The notes: generated from the letters alone by a model not told the origin. Shown: positions 18,206-31,022, numbered from the stretch's first letter. The stretch is DNA of 64,000 nucleotides from Locusta migratoria (GCA_026315105.1 CM048750.1:169164549-169228548); one strand, 5' to 3'. Translations and numbers: made by a program.

Positions 18206-20150
18206 TGAAAAGTCGGAGTACACCCGTTCTTTCAAAAACTTTGCAGGAACTGGGGAAACCTGAAAATTAAATTAAGTTATGGCTGAGGTCCTCATCTTTT
18301 ACAGTAGGCACCGAACATTGGTGCCATCTTGAAATTGGCTAACTTGAATCTAAGTCAATTTCTTGAAATGGAATGGCGGTCGTGTGATTAATAACATCAG
18401 CAGTTTCTGACAAGTATATTCCTGTAAAGAGATTAGACATAGCAGGTACGGTTCGAAAATTATAGCGCATTTTGTTCGGAGGTTCAGAATGGGGCATTCT
18501 CCACAAATAAGTCATTTAATGTGCTCAACATTCTGTCCAGCTTCGGCAATGAACAGCTGAAGGCGCTGAATCCAATGGTCGTGCACTCGCAAAAGGATTT
18601 CCACAGAAATGCTGGCACACGCTTCTTCTGTGCTTTGCTCGAGATGTCTCTTGCTTATTTTATCTGCATATACGATTCTCTTTAAATGGCCCCACAGATA
18701 AAACTCAAGTGGTGTAAGATCAGGTGAGGTCGGTGGCGATTTCACAGAGCCAAACCCATGACCAGAAAATTGCACTTCTAATCACTATCAAGCAACTCGT
18801 CTGTAGTGTGGACTCAGTGGCGGCCCGTCATACGTGTTCATTGGTTCAATGAACCCCCGGAAAAAGCTCATCGTGAAAAAAATAATTTAATTAATTAATT
18901 AAAAAAAGGGTTTTTAAACTCTTATTCTTCGTTTCGTTCTTCTACCGGATCATTTTATATGCACATTCAATGTATTTTTATCTCATGAGAAACGTTTTAC
19001 CTCGCGGAGACGCACGTATACGAGTCGTAGCGCGGCCGCCTAATATAGGCCGCAGTGGCCGCAGCGTTTCAATGCGCGGCTGAGGTTCAAATTCTCTTCT
19101 GAACCCCCTGGAGTCATCATATGGGCGCTCCCGTGGCAGGAACAGGCGAGGGAAAACGCCGCTTATAACATCGACGTTGGAGCTGGTAGAGGCACCAGCT
19201 CCTGGCTACTCGAGCTGTGGCGACTACGCACGAATGGTTCCCAAGCAAACGTAATGGAGGTACTGCGCACCTCGCCTTTTGCATGCGCAAATTCTCCATG
19301 AACCCTTCACATTTATTTTTGGCGCTTTGAAGATTCATCAAAACACGTCATATTTGGTAAAATACCTAATAACTATAAATTAACACACATCAACTGTAAA
19401 CGTCTTCAGAAGATCCTTACGTGAATAACAATGAACTCAATATTCTCCACTTAGCAAAAATAGCCGTGTGGTCAGAGGTGCTGCGCTGTCGAAGGTAGTT
19501 GGTCCAGAAAGACTGCAAGCAATTTTTTTATAAACCCAATCCTCTTTTTAACAGGTACGGAAACTTGCTACATATATTTGTATGTTTTAACAAAAATGTC
19601 GGGACTTTTAGGGTAAACGACGTTTATACTGTTCGTTGTAACAAACATTTAACTGTTTGAAAAGATGTGGGGGGGAGAGCAGGAGAGTAGGAGGGAGTGC
19701 TGCTCACAGTGTCACGTAATCCGAAGGTAGCTTGTCTCTTCGTTGTAACAGATTCATTTTGTTACAGTCACTTATATGTCAGTTACTGCGTTTTAGTGTT
19801 CATGCCACTATCAAGATCCGGCATTCAAAGAAGTGAACTCCCAGCCATCTGAAGCACCAGCCGCCACTGAGTGTGGTGAAGCCGAATCCTGTTGAAAGTA
19901 GGAAGGAGAGCTGCTTACTTAATTCAGAACTATGTAAACACCACTTCTTGCACCGTTTGCAGGCATCTTTGAGCATTTACGTTCTGATCGATGAAAATGG
20001 GTCCAATTACACGGATACCCCCATATTCCACAACTCCCCATAACCCGTGTGGATTCTGATCACTACAGTATCTGTGGTTGTGACGGTTGGCTCCACCATT
20101 GACAAAAAAAACTGGAAATGCTGATGTTGGCTGATATATACTCTTTTCAT
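18206..20150 (-). pseudogene. Mariner-type transposase relic, split by a hAT-like insertion
   Basis: The right part (20130-19880) reads NGGANRHNHRYCSDQNPHG and IRVIGPIFIDQNVNAQRCLQ, the middle of an insect mariner-type transposase. The left part (18775-18512) reads PPTSPDLTPLEFYLWGHLK, the block with the third acidic residue, and a C-terminus ending AEAGQNVEH. Between them 18813-19869 is a separate insertion. Both parts have frameshifts or stops outside the 87-codon C-terminal frame. Confidence 0.65.
18813..19869. mobile_element. hAT-like non-autonomous element
   Basis: Ends are CTCAGTGGCGG and CCGCCACTG, and CAGTGGCGG is a common hAT-type terminus. AGTGTGGA at 18805-18812 and AGTGTGGT at 19870-19877 are a plausible 8-bp target duplication with one mismatch. 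No transposase is seen inside. It interrupts a transposase pseudogene, which supports the boundaries. Confidence 0.6.
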
Positions 20151-20460
20151 TAAAAATGACTTACATTCAAGACGGCGCCTTTGTGGCGCACATACCGTGA
20201 AAGATAGACCACCTCATTCATATGTTATTGAAATATTCAGGTTTCGCCAGGTCCTGTAGAGTTTTTCTAATACACGGGTGTACCTCGATTTTTGAATGGC
20301 CATGAAGAACCTGCAAATCGAAATGAATGTTTTGAAAGAAAACAGATTGAAATATACTATAATTTTTATTGGGATTTATGTCTACACAGGGATAAATAAA
20401 TACTTGAATAGAGGTCAGCCAAAAGCATTAAATAAGCAATTACCATGACCATTAATGATA

Positions 20461-21149
20461 CGAGGTATGTCCACAAAGTAAGTTCCGTTTGTTTATATAA
20501 ACCAAACGTGAACAGATACCGAAAAAATATTGATTGTATAAAAATCTGCAACTGTTCAACTGCTTTTCTACATAACTTCCGAAATTTTGTAGACAATTGT
20601 CTTAGGGACCAATTTTTGTGTGCCTTCTTCATAGAAGGTTGCCACCTGTGTTTTCAACTATGTGGCAAACATGTTCTTTCAGCTCATCATCGTTGAAGTG
20701 TTGACCACCAAGAACAGATTTTAGGTGTAAGAAGAGACGAAAGGAGTCTTCTTCTTCCATTCACGTTGCCGCCCGACCTCACAAAGCGAATGTGACCAAA
20801 CAACTCTTACGGGAATTTCACTGCGACGTGTTTGATCATCCTCCGTACAGTCTCGCTCCTAGCGACTTTCTTCTTACACCTAAAACCTGTCCATGGTGCT
20901 CAACACTTCAGCGATGATGACGAGCTGAAAGAACATGTTACCACGTGGTTGAATACACAGGCGGCAACCTTCTACGAAGAAGGCATACAAAGACTTCTCC
21001 ACGCTATGACAAATGCCTACAAAATTTCGGAAGCTATGTAGAAAAGTATTTTAATAGTTGTATATGTTTATACAATAAATATTTTTTTCTGTATCTGCAC
21101 ACGTTTGTTTTATATAACCAAACGGAACTTACTTTGTGGACATACCTCG
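20461..21149. mobile_element. Palindromic mariner derivative (two inverted 3' ends)
   Basis: Ends are CGAGGTATGTCCACAAAGTA and its reverse complement, with TA on both sides. The right arm, in plus sense, keeps transposase sequence: FDHPPYSLAPSDF-like, QHFSDDDELKEHV and a C-terminus near 21041. The left arm repeats much of that same 3' sequence inverted (GGQHFNDDELKEHV on the minus strand near 20700). Confidence 0.75.
20832..21041 (+). pseudogene. Mariner transposase C-terminal fragment
   Basis: A 69-codon frame. In the neighbouring frame upstream, HCDVFDHPPYS and PSDFLL mark the third acidic-residue block; the frame then gives FSDDDELKEHVTTWLNTQAA and ends KISEAM at a stop. There are no upstream catalytic blocks. 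Confidence 0.7.
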
Positions 21150-21151
21150 TA

Positions 21152-23008
21152 TAAACTAAAATAGAGAAACTTAATGCGTAAATATTCGCAGCTGGTTTAC
21201 CAATATGATTCAGATTTTCCTTATTTCAATTGATTAATCATACGAATCATGTGCTTTCACATCTGGTAACCGATAGATATACCCCCTCCACTAATATCAT
21301 CTACACTCTGAAACAATTACGAATGTTATTCGTGTTCTGCTAAAAGAGTGCAGAAACTAAATTATTTGAAGATAGTAGTTTGAGCTAAAATGTCAAAGCC
21401 AGGCGATCATTCCGCAACTTGTTTTATTAATTGTGAGTTTCCTGTGACATCGACTGCTTAATATTACTACGCTAGAAGTGTAGAAATGCCACTCCAGTCC
21501 AGTAAGAGAGTCGACATGTGTTAGTGTAATGTGTATTGTTAACAATGAAACCTGAAGGCCACATATTTTAATACTTAATAACGCTCAGAGAGAACATGAA
21601 TGAACTTTTTTTCTAATAAATACAATCTGAGATCCAGCCTGCGAACCCAGATAAAAAAGAAATTTCCATCAGACTTTCTTTTTTTCTCATTACTTTTTCT
21701 TGCAGAAAATAGAAATAGTCGTTATTCGTGACTCCAACATCGCAAAAAAAGTGATTGTCACAGAAATTATCGGCGCATCATATCGCGCATTGCACATGCA
21801 TTTCAAATGATTGTCAACAGCCTCTAAATGTCCCTTGGTGCGTACTTCACGGCTGGTGGCTTCCGCCTGCTCATTGATGATTGGTTGATGTTTTATGGTC
21901 GTCGCTCCTCTACAGTGTATTCTTGACCACTGGTTGTACCGAAAATTTTGCTCGATTCTAGGTCTCCCTCCCTATTCTGGCCGTTTCAAGCTCTTTCCTC
22001 CAACCAATGAACATGCGCGCATCAGACGTAACTCCATATCCTCTTGTTTGTCGCAGGCACACAATGCATACATTATGGGCTATATTTTCGAAAATCTTGT
22101 TAAATTTTAAAGCTATAGACAACAACTGCAATAAATTTTGCTACTAATATCCACATACAACAGGGTCAAATGTATCTACAGTTATTAACAAATGGTTCAA
22201 ATACTACAGTGTCCTCCAGTCATGAACCGATGACTATCCAGTATTAGAAACAATTTATAGTTCAATGTTACTGTCATGCAGTGTTACAGGAGAAAAAATT
22301 AGTAACCTGCATTTTAATATTAACCATACCAGCAACCGTGGCAACAGCAGCCATTCACGGCGACATTGCTGCATGGTTCGGCTAGGATCTCAGTGTAACA
22401 AATATCAAGATCCAGCCTGTCCTAGCGCTATAATTTGCAAGAGATCAGACGAGTTACCGGGGTGCAGTCTGTAAAGTAGGTCACAGTCCAAATACGCTCC
22501 CAGATGTTCTCAATGCATGTTAACCAAGATACGGTATAGGAAAATGAAATTGTCATGAACGTAACTCAGATTATACTTGAACCAATGGGCTAGTATAAGT
22601 CATGACAACGCAAACGCTAAATCCCATGGCATCTTACCATCTCATATGCCGTACTGAAACAACACATTCAAATCAGTCTAAGATAAAAAAATTAACCTGT
22701 GACTAACTGCCACAGTAAGCCTACTTGCTGATATACTTACCAATATTGCAGAATATTGCTATATTCGTAAGGTACTGCAAAATCAGCAAGCCATGGGCTC
22801 GATTACGCATAGGCATTGTGTCTAGAAGATACATTACATGATTTATTTGTTAAATTATTCTCATCGTCGCTAATCCTCTGCTTAGATCCCAATATATGTG
22901 CTCAGGTAGCAGAAGAACATGATTCTGAATAGAAGCTGCAAAGTAAGATTTCCTGTTGTCGATACATCCTGGTTACCTGTGACGTTTTCAAAATTAGTTG
23001 TTTTTGTT
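21152..23008. other. Intronic DNA, no gene recognised
   Basis: AT-rich. Short open frames at 21895 and 22265 show no motif. Confidence 0.45.
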
Positions 23009-23187
23009 AATCTATGCGACAACTTCTGAGGTTATTAGTCCCTAGGCTTACAAACTACTTAAACAAGTTAAACTAACCTAAGTACATACACACACCCATG
23101 CTCCAGGGAGAACTCGAACCTCCGACGGCGAGCAATTGCGCGCGCCGCAGCAAGGCGCCTTAGACCACTTGGCCACTCCTCCGCGGC
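23009..23187 (-). mobile_element. SINE family B
   Basis: B-box AACTCGAACCTCC and A-box side TTGGCCACTCCTCCGCGGC, both inverted. The tail side is diverged. Confidence 0.75.
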
Positions 23188-23440
23188 TTTACATCATCAT
23201 TGCGTAGAAGATATGGCTGCGACATGAGGCTGAAATGTAAGTTGTTGCGGGAAACTGCTCTGCAATTACACATGGCATTATTCCGAAATTGAGCAATCAC
23301 ACATTCGCTGTGATTTGTTTTTGGGTGATTGAAGTGCAAAAAGTACTTTAAGTTGTCATTTCCTTAGAACTTCAACGTAAGTGACAACTTATTGTGTATA
23401 CGTTGATATCAAAAGAAGGCATGTTTTCCACTTGGTCAAC

Positions 23441-23637
23441 AAATGTTCAAATGTTTGTAGAGCTTATAGGACTTAACTACGGGGTCATCAGTCTCTAAAC
23501 TTACAAACTACTTATGAACTAGCTAACACTAAGGACGTCACAAATATCCATACCCGAGGGGGGATTCGAACCCCCGACCGTAGTGGCCGTGCAGACTGTG
23601 AATGACGCGCCGCAGTACGCTCGGCCACCGCGGCCGG
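23441..23637 (-). mobile_element. SINE family A
   Basis: Complete inverted copy ending CGGCCACCGCGGCCGG. Target duplication CTTGGTCAAC/CTTGGTCAGC at 23431-23440 and 23638-23647. Confidence 0.88.
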
Positions 23638-23777
23638 CTTGGTCAGCAACCTTACGGTTGGTTTCTTGCAGCTTTCAGTACTTGCAAATTTCTTACTAAT
23701 GTCTTACGTTCAGCATTAAGTGCCGCGTCCAACATCACTGATCTTCTGAAATCATATACAGACCTGCCTCTGTGATT

Positions 23778-23940
23778 GCCGGCCACGGTGGCCGAGGGGA
23801 CTGAGGCGCTCTAGTCACGGTCTGCACGGCCACTACGGTCGGGGGTTCGAATCCCCTCCTCGGGCATGGATATTTGTGTCGTCCTTAGTATTAGTCAGTT
23901 CATAGGTAGTTAAGTCCCATAATCTATACAAATATTTGAA
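23778..23940 (+). mobile_element. SINE family A with internal deletion
   Basis: Intact head with A- and B-boxes, but the body lacks the GTTTGTAAGTTTAGGGACTG block. The flanks CCTCTGTGATT and CCTCTGATT look like a target duplication with a 2-bp indel. Confidence 0.8.
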
Positions 23941-23949
23941 CCTCTGATT

Positions 23950-25598
23950 AATTCTCTTTACCATCACTCCAAGAATTGCGGGGAATGTACGTTGGCGGCA
24001 GTTAACATAACCTTATACCGCGGAATCATTACTGTCTCTTTGGTACATCTCGTCTGAATTTTCAGTACACATAAAATGATGAATCACTTCATAGTTAAAA
24101 TATATGAAAGTCATTTGTGATTCCAAAGGTTATTTAGTCTCTGATTTAACCGCATTTTGACATTGCGATAGTAGTTTGCGTATTTTTATGCTCGCATGTT
24201 TAATATTTTTGGAGATTTTCGTTTTACATGAAGTATTTACATAGGATTGTGCAATCCTTCCTACAACGACTTCATTAAAACTTACTCATTTACATAAAGC
24301 GAATGATTCTAGTGACGTTTACTATTTTCCTGCGAAATTGGCGCCTTTTCCGTGACTGTAATAGCATTGACACCCACAGCAGCAAAACATCATAACCATA
24401 GATGCGGTGTTTTGAGTGTGTACTTCACCTTTTCCTATGTCTGCTACCATTTGTCGTAGCGTTTCGGTAACTAGTAACAGAGAAAAAAATGCATTCACAA
24501 TTGTCGTCTTTGTAAATAATTCTTTGAGAGACGATTTTCTGATACCATTTGTACATAGTGTCAGAAATTATTCCCTTGTGTTCGGTTTTTGAGCTGCGTT
24601 ATGATCTCTGTGTGTGAGTAAATACATTTTGTAGAAGTCGGTATGTGCTGAAAGAAGTGCTGCACTTGTTTTTGTAGTCAATTCTTTCTGTCTTCCTTTC
24701 AGAAGAGTACGATCCGTCCGCAAGGTTTCGAGCTTACGCTTATGACTGCATCCTAAGTCTGTTTTCTCCAATATTATTGCATTGACGAATTTCAACACCA
24801 ACCTTACTTGAAATTTAACATCTCTGGAAGTTACGAAAGATTTTGATCCAATTTAGTTGTTGCTAATTCACCCTAAGAACCTTTTTATAGATATGAAAAC
24901 GGAATATAAGAATCTTATTTATTTATTTTCGTGAAATGTGATATAGCTGACAAAGAATGTAAAATGCAATAATTTCACTGAATTACAGTTTTCTTCAGAA
25001 AGTTCATAGTACCACGCAAAAGCGGACCTACTTGAGTGACAATATCACAAAACATTGTCTAGTTCAGTTTCGAAGTGTTTTAACAATATATGTAAATCTA
25101 GCAAGTTACATGTTACAAACAACTGTACAATACAAGATGTAGTATAGACAGAAATATTCAAGTGCTGTGGACTATTAAATAAAACCAACTTAATCAACTT
25201 GACAGCGTCTTTTGGCTGTATTGGAATACGGCTCTAGTTTTACAAATTCGATGTTGTGATGAAGCTAAAGTGGCCACCACTAAGGGTCGGCCATTTTTGT
25301 CGTTCTTGAACATGTTAAATCAATGTATGGTAACTTATTAACAGTAAATTGGGTATATTTTGTAGAAAAACGAAGACGTTTAAAGGCAAATATACTGGAG
25401 GTTGCCTGCAAATACGGTGAAGAAAACTTTGTAGATTCTTCTAATGGGTAAAAATTACAAACTGTCGAAATGCACATGACCTGTTTGAACAGATAAGGGA
25501 TCATGCACAAAGTCAGTTACCAAAATCGCCTAAAATCGCTCAGTCTCTAAAAAAGTAGGGAAATCTCGAAGGGATGGTTGTCTCCACACACCAATTTG

Positions 25599-25633
<35 letters not shown>

Positions 25634-26380
25634 TGGCTGGATGTTGGTGGATAGGTAATTAGGTGTAGATGTATCTGCAGTGCTGTTATAACCTAAACGT
25701 AAAACAGTTGTCATGTCTTTAATTGTTTAACAAAACGTCTAGCACTTCCCTCTTATAAAAGTTTGTAATTTATTAGGTATGAAAAGTTTTCTTCAAAACC
25801 GTGTGTGGATTCATTTCATAGGAGGCCCACGACGAAGAAGCCAACAGAGAGATGGACTCATTATGTTCAGGTGACAAATTCCCATATTCCGCACTCTCGT
25901 TGGGTTCTACCGCGAACATAAATTAACTGCAAAGTCGCAGTTATCATTGAAGCCCAACACCACCATCTTAGCGGCATAAACGTAATGAAGTGTGTGTATA
26001 ACACGAAAAATTAGAAACATGACAAATGTATTGATCATTTCGCCAAAACTCTAAAAGTTCGGTAGTTGTATCAATTTATTCTAATTTCTTGTGACGGTAT
26101 ATCCTATACAAGTAGATGGCTGCACGAGTTTTGTAATGGTAACATGGCTGTGAGTGAAAATGCTACTGGCGTCACAGACACCAATGATACTGCTTACGGT
26201 ATTCGGAGTCTATTTATCATAATCATGTACCTGTGGTTTCTCTCAATCGATGATGCAAAGGGAAAATAAAGGTCAAAAGAAAATTTTAATGAGAGAAAGA
26301 CAGAGTGATGGGGCAGAGTGATGAAGAGGGGGAGAGGTAGAGACGGAGGCACAAAGGAAGGGAAAGAGAGAGATGCATAT
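23950..26380. other. Intronic DNA, no gene recognised
   Basis: AT-rich sequence with a (GT)n microsatellite at 25600-25629. Open frames at 24568, 25280 and 26066 are short and motif-free. Confidence 0.45.
25600..25629. repeat. (GT)n microsatellite
   Basis: About 15 uninterrupted GT units. Confidence 0.9.
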
Positions 26381-26381
26381 A

Positions 26382-27312
26382 CACTATGTCATCAAAAGTA
26401 TCCAGACACATGGCTGAAAATGACTTACAAGTTAGTGGTGCTCTCCATCGGTAATGTTGGAATTCAATATGGTGTTGGCACACCTTTTGCCTTTATTACA
26501 ACTGTCACTCTCTCAAGCATACGTTTTATCAGCTGCTTGGGGAATGGCAGCGCAATCTTCACGTATTGTTCCACTGAGGAGAGAAATCGTTGTAGGTCGT
26601 GAGGCTTGGCATGAAGTCGGCATTGTAAAAGATCCCAAAGGTATTCTGTAGGATTCAAGTAAGGTCTCTTTGCAGGCCAGTCCATTACAGGGGTGTTATT
26701 TGTTGTGTAACCACTCCGCCACAGGACGTGCATTACGAACAAGTGCTCACCATAACACCACCGCCTCCGAATTTTACTGTTCAATCGTCCAATGTTTACG
26801 CTCCATATACCAAGCTAGGCGAGGCACTGACCTGCGCGAGGTGTGGCCGCTCGACCATGAATTACATGTTTTTTCACCTCCCGCCTAATTATCATAGTAC
26901 TTGGAGTGGATCCTGATGCAGTATGGAATTCCTGTGTGTTGGTCTAGATAGATGCCTCCCTATTACTCTACACGTCAACCGTCGGCAGTCATCAGACGAG
27001 GTCGGCCTCTACGCTTTCGTGCTGTACGCGTCCCTTCACGTTTCCACTTCACTATCATATGAGAAACAGTGGACCTAGGAGTTTTTAGGAGAGTGGAAAC
27101 CTCGCGTAAAGACTTACCACACAAATGAACCCAGTCACCAGACCATGTTCGGACACCGAGAGTTCCGCCGGGCGACCCATTCTGCCCTCTCATGATATCT
27201 AATAACTAATTAAGTCGCTGACAAGGAATACCTGGCAGTAGGTGGCAGCACAATGCACCTAATATGAAAAACTTTGTTTTGAGGGTGTCCGCATACTTTT
27301 CCTCACATAGTG
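26382..27312 (-). mobile_element. Tc1-like element, internally deleted
   Basis: The inverted ends CACTATGTCATCAAAAGTAT (left) and the related CATACTTTTCCTCACATAGTG (right) are flanked by TA at 26380-26381 and 27313-27314. The minus-strand transposase has an N-terminal part at 27193-26975 (KSLREVSTLLKTPRSTVSHM, then RKRRGRPR) and a C-terminal part at 26784-26464 (WPAKRPYLNPTEYLWDLLQ). The catalytic core between them is missing. Confidence 0.8.
26464..27193 (-). pseudogene. Tc1-like transposase pseudogene
   Basis: N-terminal helix-turn-helix with a GRPR linker (72 codons to a stop) and, about 190 bp further, a 106-codon frame with the NPTEYLWD block, where the Glu would be the third catalytic residue. 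The YLNPTE context normally reads SPDLNPIE; the Asp-containing start is mutated. The first two catalytic residues are not found. Confidence 0.75.
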
Positions 27313-27314
27313 TA

Positions 27315-27834
27315 TGTATAAGACGCCTCACCACCAACATGCACTTTTAGATGTCACGTGATACTTGCCTCTAATTAAGTACTTCCCTGTTTCTTGAGAG
27401 AACACCAATTTTTCACGTAGTCTTCTGTTTTCGTTTTCAGTCCTAAAGGTCCGCTACTCCGTAAAGCCAAATAGTCAATGGAGACGAACGTCAGTTGCCG
27501 CAGAAAATCTGACAGTTATTTTCTTAATATTGGATTCCATTTCATGGATAATTGTGCTGAACGACCTTAAAATAATTTTAATAACCAGGGAAAAGAGAAG
27601 CATTGTTTGTAAATCAATTGGAGTCACTATATCGCCATTATCCTGTTGGTATCGATGGAATTTGCCAATTTGGTGAAGACCAATAATGATATGGGCGTTC
27701 TAGCACTGAAGATAGCCACTAAGTGGCTCAGTTTAGTAAAAGCAACAAAATTACGCCCAGAGCTAAATTTTCGTCTGGTTATTTAAAGGTTATTTTCTGA
27801 TACAGTTTATACTTTTAACCCATTCAACATTTCG

Positions 27835-27875
<41 letters not shown>

Positions 27876-29414
27876 ATGTGTGTGTGCGAGAGAGAGAGAG
27901 AGAGAAGTGAGGAGGGGGGTGGAAGGTGACAGTTATCGATATCATTTTGTACCTTAGCCAAAGAAATACATAGTGAACGAAATCATAGAAGATTATGAAG
28001 CGTAAGCCAAGTGCTCGAGAAAACTATAATATAAATCTCCAGCCTTCCAAAATTAAATGAGGTGAATGTTCCCCTGTTTCGCTTTTTTTCCCCACCATAT
28101 TATCAAGCCCTGCCACTGTGGTAACAAGAAGAAATTCTTTATGCGTACTCAGAGTATTGTGGCTAAGCTGACCTTCTTTACCTGTGGTCGCTCCGAAGTT
28201 GTCAACAAAAAGTGTGTACAAAGATGTTTCATAGTTTTCTTTCTCCATAAATAAAAATTTTGGGAGGATAAACCTCGGTTGGCTCACGGTATTTGGCCCT
28301 ACTGCTGAAAAATGTAACACACTCGTTAATAAGTCTTTCCAAAGTGTATTACATCAAAAATGCTCATTTTAAATATTTAGATTACACCCAGAGAAAATTT
28401 CTGTTTTAAATTTGTTTTGTGACTGAAAACTAGATGACATCTTTTGTTTCAGTTGGAAACGCAGCTTTCTGAAGGCGTAATCGAAACATTTGTAACTGAC
28501 AGTTGACCTTCTTCTGGTTCCCTTCTGGTAGTTCTGATAACTTTTAATGATTTTTTTAAAGAAAAGAACAGAACTGTTGTGCATCAATAAAGATATGAAG
28601 TATTGTGATTAAAAAAAGTGCCACATAGTTCTACACTCAGGAGATGTACGATACGAAAGGTATGTGCAATGTACTCAGATTATCATGCCTCTACAATATA
28701 CAGAAACCTAGAAAGGTACAACCTACGCAAATTACGCTCGTAACTAAATAAGAGGATAAAGGTAAGTGGTCTGCCTAGAAGATGCTGGAGTTACAAAAAG
28801 TGGACATCTTTGGGACAATTCCTGTGAAATGTGTAACACATTTGCTTACGGATTTGGGTGCAATTTTGTGTGTAGATAAACAATCCTGTCGTATTTTTCT
28901 TAGCATGTTCTGCTATGCCTAAATGAGCCATTTTCGTCGGTGCACCAATTTGATACAAGCAGTTTTATCGTAAATCACATTGTTTAGTATTCGTTCACTC
29001 CGAAAGAGTTAAAGAGTTGCAGAGAGTCTTAAGGAATGTAATACGCGGCCTGAAAAGCTATCCTTTCAATCCGGCACACCAATTTTTCAAGGGGTTTTTT
29101 AGAGCTTGTTACACTCCAAGGGTCACGGCTATGAAGCTACCCGCTTCAGCACCAACAGAAACGCTCAGGCAGACATATATCCGTCGAAACGACTGAATCT
29201 TACGACTGCGCGCAGTTGTTCGTCCGTGTGAACTTAACACACACACAGAGCCACCACTACACCACGCTCTACAAACAAAACTACAGGAGATCAGGTTCAG
29301 CCTTTAATTCGTTTAATTTCACCATGTGCCAAGATCAATGAATCTCTAATTTCTTCTTGGACCAATCTTCCTCCCCCATTTCCCCACTCTCTCATTTTGC
29401 GCGTATGCACGTCT

Positions 29415-29417
<3 letters not shown>
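27315..29417. other. Intronic DNA, no gene recognised
   Basis: Contains a compound microsatellite at 27834-27905. No motif is seen in the short frames at 28024-28587. Confidence 0.45.
27834..27905. repeat. Compound (CT)n(GT)n(AG)n microsatellite
   Basis: CT run, then GT run, then GAGAGA run. The outer CT and AG parts are complementary and could pair. Confidence 0.9.

Positions 29418-29493
<76 letters not shown>
29418..29493. repeat. (CT)n microsatellite
   Basis: A run of about 75 bp of CT with one TTT interruption, followed by TGTGTGTG and a G run. Low-complexity Arg/Glu and Ser/Leu frames over it are artefacts. Confidence 0.9.
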
Positions 29494-29496
<3 letters not shown>

Positions 29497-29799
29497 GTGT
29501 GTGTGTGGGGGGGGATGGAGAAGAGGGGGGAGACGAGGGGAATTGTGGGAACGATATTTTTTTCTGAAAGTCTTAAGATATGACTCCAGCATGGGCGTAG
29601 GTAACGGGGAGTGGGGAGGAGGAAGGGCTGGGCAGCTTTGAACACTACTCCTCCCGTCCCTCCCGCAGCTACAACCAGCTTTATTTATTACCTTTTTTGC
29701 GCTCCCAACGCAACCTCTCTTTCGACTGTCCAAATTAAAAATAGTTTGAGAGTTCATCTCAGATGCTGGAGATGGTGATGATTTCGTGTGGCATTTTTC

Positions 29800-29990
29800 G
29801 CCATTAGACTCCCAACTGGAATCGTGTTCGGTCTGCCTGGTGCAAGTTCTTAGGTGACGTCACTCGGGCAACTTGCGCGTTAATGATGATGAGGACAACA
29901 CAACACGTCCGACCGGACCGGGAATCTAACCCGGGCCGCCTGCGTGGTAATCTACGCGCTGTCCGTTGGACTACGGAGGCGGACGCTGTG
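29800..29990 (-). mobile_element. SINE family C (tRNA-derived)
   Basis: The minus strand has TCCGTAGTCCAACGGACAGC (A-box region), then GGCCCGGGTTAGATTCCCGG (B-box) and a body ending in TGTTGTGTTGTCCTCATCAT. The head and body differ from families A and B. Confidence 0.65.
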
Positions 29991-30128
29991 GGCGGTGATC
30001 TGATATCGCACGCCACTAGTCTCCAGGCTGCCATATCCTACACACTATCTTGAAGAGTCTTTTGATTGCTTCTTCCCCAATGATTTTAGACATTTCGAAG
30101 GGACGTTTATGTCTTCCGCCTTATGAAG

Positions 30129-31022
30129 TCAGAACAGTCGTTCGGATCTGAGTTCAGGACAATGAACGAATAAAGTATCAGTTAAAATTTTTGTTTTAAG
30201 CTTCGCAAGACACCTAAAGAAAAGTATGCGATGCTGGTACGTGTTTATGGGGATCAAATAATGTCCAATATAGTCCATTAGATTTCGGGAATGCAGCCGC
30301 GTAAAATTTACTTCTTCGCTGATATTTCGGCCGCGTACCTTCCGGCCATCTTCAGAGTGAGTCGAAGACTGTCGACGAGGTGTCGGGCGCGTCGTCATAA
30401 GCCTGATCGCTGCGCCCCCCGTGGCCATAGCGCTCCGGTGTTCGCATATCGATATATGCTCGGCGACGGCAACACCTTCACGTCTTCCCTGTGATTTCAA
30501 TACTCCAAGTGCAGGGTTCCAAGCTTGGTCTAAATTAAAACCTTTATCTCTGTTTAATAAGTTGTTGGCCAGTCTAATTTCAACAGCTTCCTTAGATATA
30601 GCATCCCAAAACGAAGATATGGGTGTCAAAATCTTCACATCACTATAGTTCATGGAATGACCAGTTTCTATGCAATGTTCAGCCACAGCTGACTTGTCTG
30701 GCTGTAATAGGCGAGTATATCTTCTGTGTTCAACGCATCTCTCGTGGACAGTGCGTGTTGTCTGGCCTATATATGAATTGTCACAATTTCCGCAAGGGAT
30801 CTGGTACACACCTGACTTGCGAAGCAACAAATCATCCTTTACTGATCCGAGTAAGGCTGCAATCTTCACAGGTGGCCGGAAGATAACATTAACACGATGT
30901 TTGTCGAGAATGCGGCTTATCTTTGACGAAAGGGCGCCCACGTAAGGTAAGAAGACTCTTGATCTGTAACTATTATTTTCGTCTTCTTCTTCCACGTCTC
31001 GTGCTTGCATTCTTGGACTCAC
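30129..31022 (-). CDS. Penelope-like GIY-YIG endonuclease domain fragment
   Basis: A 297-codon open frame. GVYQIPCGNCDNSYIGQT (residues 71-88) contains the GVY and YIG motifs of GIY-YIG nucleases. The Arg of TVHERCVEHRR and the later acidic KEAVEIRLANN (Glu near 145-148) fit the catalytic Arg and Glu. PCGNC adds the Cys pair typical of Penelope elements. About 100 residues after the nuclease are Ser/Arg-rich, ending HSRNLMDYIG; the remaining 45 or so probably read out into flanking DNA. In Penelope elements this nuclease cuts the target for priming. The fragment cannot act alone, and the absence of stops may reflect youth. Confidence 0.75.
   Translation of the reverse strand: MSPRMQARDVEEEDENNSYRSRVFLPYVGALSSKISRILDKHRVNVIFRPPVKIAALLGSVKDDLLLRKSGVYQIPCGNCDNSYIGQTTRTVHERCVEHRRYTRLLQPDKSAVAEHCIETGHSMNYSDVKILTPISSFWDAISKEAVEIRLANNLLNRDKGFNLDQAWNPALGVLKSQGRREGVAVAEHISICEHRSAMATGGAAIRLMTTRPTPRRQSSTHSEDGRKVRGRNISEEVNFTRLHSRNLMDYIGHYLIPINTYQHRILFFRCLAKLKTKILTDTLFVHCPELRSERLF

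Noticed and set aside
29346..29757. Frames with long Arg/Glu or Ser/Leu runs
   Set aside because: They translate the CT microsatellite and have no meaning as proteins.
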